Positions 6,655 to 8,744 of a stretch of DNA of 8,744 bases are shown piece after piece. The stretch's first letter is position 1, and each line of letters starts with the position of its first letter. This stretch comes from Alphaproteobacteria bacterium (GTDB lineage: Bacteria; Pseudomonadota; Alphaproteobacteria; RS24), in assembly GCA_029248825.1 (NCBI GenBank), contig JAQWIP010000064.1:1-8744 (forward strand), in the 5' to 3' direction. The position numbers and the translations under genes were made by a program. The notes under the pieces were generated by a model, which was not told the origin of the DNA, did no database searches, and worked only from the letters and a program-made list of their open reading frames with translations.

Positions 6655-7176
6655 TTGAAACTTCCTCGCCCCCCAGCGCTGCCGCCGCGTAACGACGAGG
6701 CCGGATTTGCGCTTTATTTGGCCATTGGCTTTATCGTGCTGATTAGTGTTTTGGCAGGCTCTGTCGGCACTAATTTAAACCTTCAGGCTTTGCAAGAAGC
6801 GCGCGCCATCGAAAGACGCGCCACGCTTGATAGGGCGGAAATGGCTTTGGCCGAGGCTTGGTATGAGCTGCGAACCAATTTCGACCGTTCCGCCAGCCCG
6901 CTATATTTGGTCGGGCATAGTGAAGAGTTTTCCGTCGATGTAGAGGCCGACCATGTGGCTTGCGTGGGCGCCCATGAGGGGGTTTTGACGGGCTATAAAA
7001 AATTCGACCGCGCGCCCCTATCGGGCGATAGCTATCGGCGGTTTTTCGTCAAACGCGATGGCACGCGCTATCGCCTCTATGGCTGCGGCTTTGATGGCGA
7101 CAGCGTGCGTGTGGCCTATGGCGAATATCTCGATGACGGCACGCAATTAACCCTCGTGCGCGCGCGACGCTATTAA
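6655..7176 (+). CDS. Short PilX/GspK-like minor pilin
   Basis: This is an inner-membrane pilin-like protein of 173 residues, probably part of the tip or priming complex of a type IV pilus or type II secretion pseudopilus. A short basic and proline-rich leader precedes EAG/FALYLAIGFIVLISVLAG, with a likely prepilin-peptidase site at G17/F18. Position +5 is Leu, not Glu. Lack of Glu5 is a hallmark of GspK and is seen in PilX-type N-termini. A helix follows (LQEARAIERRATLDRAEMALAEAWYELR), then a small domain with C103 and C144. GspK is usually about 300 residues with a large inserted domain, so this protein is closer in size to PilX. It starts 12 bases after the previous gene, with a strong ribosome site. 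It converges on the minus-strand prepilin with four bases between stop codons. Confidence 0.8.
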   Translation: MKLPRPPALPPRNDEAGFALYLAIGFIVLISVLAGSVGTNLNLQALQEARAIERRATLDRAEMALAEAWYELRTNFDRSASPLYLVGHSEEFSVDVEADHVACVGAHEGVLTGYKKFDRAPLSGDSYRRFFVKRDGTRYRLYGCGFDGDSVRVAYGEYLDDGTQLTLVRARRY

Positions 7177-7180
7177 ATCC

Positions 7181-7609
7181 TTACGGCGTTTTTAGGTCGT
7201 TATAAAACACTCGACTGCGCGTCAGCGTGCGGCCATTCGGGCTTTTGACAATCAGTGTGGCCACAAGCTCCGCGCCCGGCAGGCTGCTGGCCGCCAGCGT
7301 GAGCGTCGATTGCGCGGCGCTATAGCCATTGTCGCGGAATAAGACGCCCAGCCCCAAAGTGTCACTCGACCAATCATAGGTGCCGACACTCGGCAGGGTC
7401 TCATTGCGTTGCGCCCGCACCGCAATTTCGGTCATCACGCCATCGGCAATCATCGTCGAACGCGACACAGCCCAAGTGCTTTCCATAATCGCGCGATTGG
7501 CACCGACCATGGACAAAGTGCCAATAATACCCACCGAAATAATGGTCAGCGCGACCATGACTTCTACCAAGGAAAAGCCGCTTTGCGGGTTTGGCTTAGC
7601 GGGTTTCAT
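7181..7609 (-). CDS. Prepilin-like minor pilin/pseudopilin, PilV/GspI-like
   Basis: This is a small type IV prepilin-like subunit of 142 residues. From ATG at 7609 the leader MKPAKPNPQSG is cut before F12. Glu lies at +5 (FSLVE), followed by the helix VMVALTIISVGIIGTLSM. The rest (MESTWAVSRSTMIADGVMTE, then a short strand-rich domain) fits the PilV/GspI group of minor pilins. The frame is open further upstream, but that part lies inside the secretin gene and has no pilin character, so the short start is chosen. The start codon lies within the last codons of the secretin gene (14-base overlap) and no good ribosome site is visible, so translation is probably coupled to the secretin. The exact V/I assignment is tentative. 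Confidence 0.88.
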   Translation of the reverse strand: MKPAKPNPQSGFSLVEVMVALTIISVGIIGTLSMVGANRAIMESTWAVSRSTMIADGVMTEIAVRAQRNETLPSVGTYDWSSDTLGLGVLFRDNGYSAAQSTLTLAASSLPGAELVATLIVKSPNGRTLTRSRVFYNDLKTP

Positions 7610-8744
7610 AATAAGCGGCGGAGTTGATCGGCATCTCCCCCGCCTTGGGGGTGATGACTTCAGGTGCCAAGAAGATGACCATTTCTTGTGTCTTTTGCGC
7701 ATCCGAACTGGTGCCGAGCAACGATGACACCAAAGGCACGCTGGTGGTGCCGGGAAGCCCATTGCGGGTTTTCGAATTATCTTCGGTAAACAGACCCGCC
7801 AGAACAATCACATCGCCCGGCGCGGCGATAAATTCGGTGTTGATTTTGCTTTGGACTTTATCCGAATTGGCATCATCGGTGACAAAGAAGTCATCGTTGA
7901 AATCGACTTTCAAACGCACATGGTCGTTCAAAGAATTAATCGTAGGCGTCACCACGAGGCTTAATTTGGCTTGCCGCTCCTGATAGGTCGTGGTCGCTTC
8001 GCCCGGCACGGTTTGCCCGCCCGGGGTCACCACAGGTGCCGAAGTGCTGATGATGGGCAAATAGCGGGTTTCGGATTTTTCAATCTGCGCTTCACAGCCG
8101 TTCAAGGCCAGAATGGTTGGACTGGAAACTTTGCGCCCCAAACTATTGCTCTCCATAAAATCAATCGTCCAACCGAGGCCGAGACGGAAATTATTCAAGG
8201 TGAAACTATTCGCCGCCGCCGCGCGATTGGCAAAATTCAGCGCGCCGCGCACGCCAAACAGACCATTGTCACGCACTTCCACCAAATCGCCATAGGCCGA
8301 GCGCACATCGGTCGGCAGGTCGGAGAAACTACTGTCGGTTTTGGCAGGCGTGCGCAAAGCATTTTCCAAACGCCCCTGCAATTGGCGCTTCCAGTCTTTC
8401 ACCACATTGACCATAAACACTTCGACCAAAACCTGCTTGTCGGCTTTGTCCAAGCTCTCAATCAATGAGGCGGCCAAGTCGACATCATGTTTAAAGCCCG
8501 TCACAATAACCGTATCGGCAACCGAGGTGACGGTCGGGCGGCGAAAGCTGGCATTGGTGAAGCTGGTTTGCGGGTCTGGCGCGGCGGCTTCTGGGGGAGA
8601 AGACGATGCGGGCGCCTCGGTTGGCGCCAAATCGCTGGCCACTTCCCCTTCGAGGGTCTCTGGCAGGCTCGCCTCTTCTCCCGTCTCTTCTTCGGCTTCC
8701 GCTTTGGCTTTGTTCTGGCGCGATATATCGGCCAGACGCTCGGC
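7596..8744 (-). CDS. Secretin (type II/IV pilus family), C-terminal part, N-terminus beyond window
   Basis: This encodes the outer-membrane channel subunit of a type II secretion or type IV pilus system. The visible 382 codons are open to the right edge, so the N-terminal domains are missing. The first residues (AERLADISRQ) look like the end of an N-domain helix. An E/A/P/S-rich low-complexity loop follows for about 55 residues. The N-domain then resumes (VADTVIVTGF ... LIESLDKADKQVLVEVFMVNV), as in GspD/PilQ N3 domains that carry a disordered loop. The secretin core follows: GWTIDFMESNS, KVSSPTILALNGCEAQIE, VTPTINS, then TEFIAAPGDVIVLAGLFTED, NGLPGTTSVPLVSSLLG and EMVIFLAPEVITP. It ends shortly after that last strand, with no long extension. 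The prepilin gene overlaps its last 14 bases. GspD, PilQ or MshL type cannot be decided without the N-terminus. Confidence 0.92.
   Translation of the reverse strand, partial: AERLADISRQNKAKAEAEEETGEEASLPETLEGEVASDLAPTEAPASSSPPEAAAPDPQTSFTNASFRRPTVTSVADTVIVTGFKHDVDLAASLIESLDKADKQVLVEVFMVNVVKDWKRQLQGRLENALRTPAKTDSSFSDLPTDVRSAYGDLVEVRDNGLFGVRGALNFANRAAAANSFTLNNFRLGLGWTIDFMESNSLGRKVSSPTILALNGCEAQIEKSETRYLPIISTSAPVVTPGGQTVPGEATTTYQERQAKLSLVVTPTINSLNDHVRLKVDFNDDFFVTDDANSDKVQSKINTEFIAAPGDVIVLAGLFTEDNSKTRNGLPGTTSVPLVSSLLGTSSDAQKTQEMVIFLAPEVITPKAGEMPINSAAYYETR

Noticed and set aside
7167..7193. Possible terminator ACGC...GCGT followed by TTTTT at the convergent junction
   Set aside because: There are only four base pairs with a 15-base loop, and it lies across coding ends; not convincing.
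7610..7807. Upstream extension of the PilV/GspI-like prepilin on the minus strand
   Set aside because: The extension lies within the conserved secretin C-terminus in another frame and would put about 77 residues before the prepilin cleavage site.

Overview
The window reads as a gene-dense bacterial chromosome of moderately high GC. It is probably from a Gram-negative proteobacterium. A secretin, type IV prepilins and a Sec-exported M16 protein require an outer membrane and periplasm. My best guess is an alphaproteobacterium, because a non-catalytic M16 protein and a CHASE2-type cyclase are common there, but no marker gene here settles it. There are no RNA genes, insertion sequences, CRISPR arrays or gene-free stretches over 300 bases.

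Layout: (1) 1-58 is an exact reverse-complement copy of 204-261 and is probably an assembly or amplification artefact. It replaces the true 5' end of the first gene. (2) 61-1338 is a secreted M16 (insulinase-fold) protein without the zinc-binding motif, followed closely by a rhomboid intramembrane protease (1357-2145). (3) 2228-5356 is a signalling pair: a membrane-bound CHASE2 sensor fused to a class III adenylate/guanylate cyclase, then a complete metallo-beta-lactamase-fold hydrolase 30 bases later. A good extended -10 promoter candidate lies just before the cyclase. (4) 5415-7176 holds a single-span membrane protein with a C-terminal SHOCT-like domain, then two pilin-like proteins: a PilW/GspJ-like prepilin overlapping the SHOCT gene and a short PilX/GspK-like protein. 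(5) On the minus strand, converging with only four bases between stop codons, lie a PilV/GspI-like prepilin (7181-7609) and the C-terminal part of a secretin (7596 to beyond the right edge), which overlap by 14 bases.

The right half is therefore one locus for a type IV pilus-like or type II secretion-like machine. It carries an outer-membrane secretin and three minor pilin-like proteins that resemble the I/J/K (or V/W/X) tip-priming set, divided between two convergent transcription units. The SHOCT membrane protein is the least understood member and a candidate accessory factor. The cyclase and hydrolase could make and break, or otherwise respond to, a nucleotide signal, but the hydrolase substrate cannot be read from the sequence.
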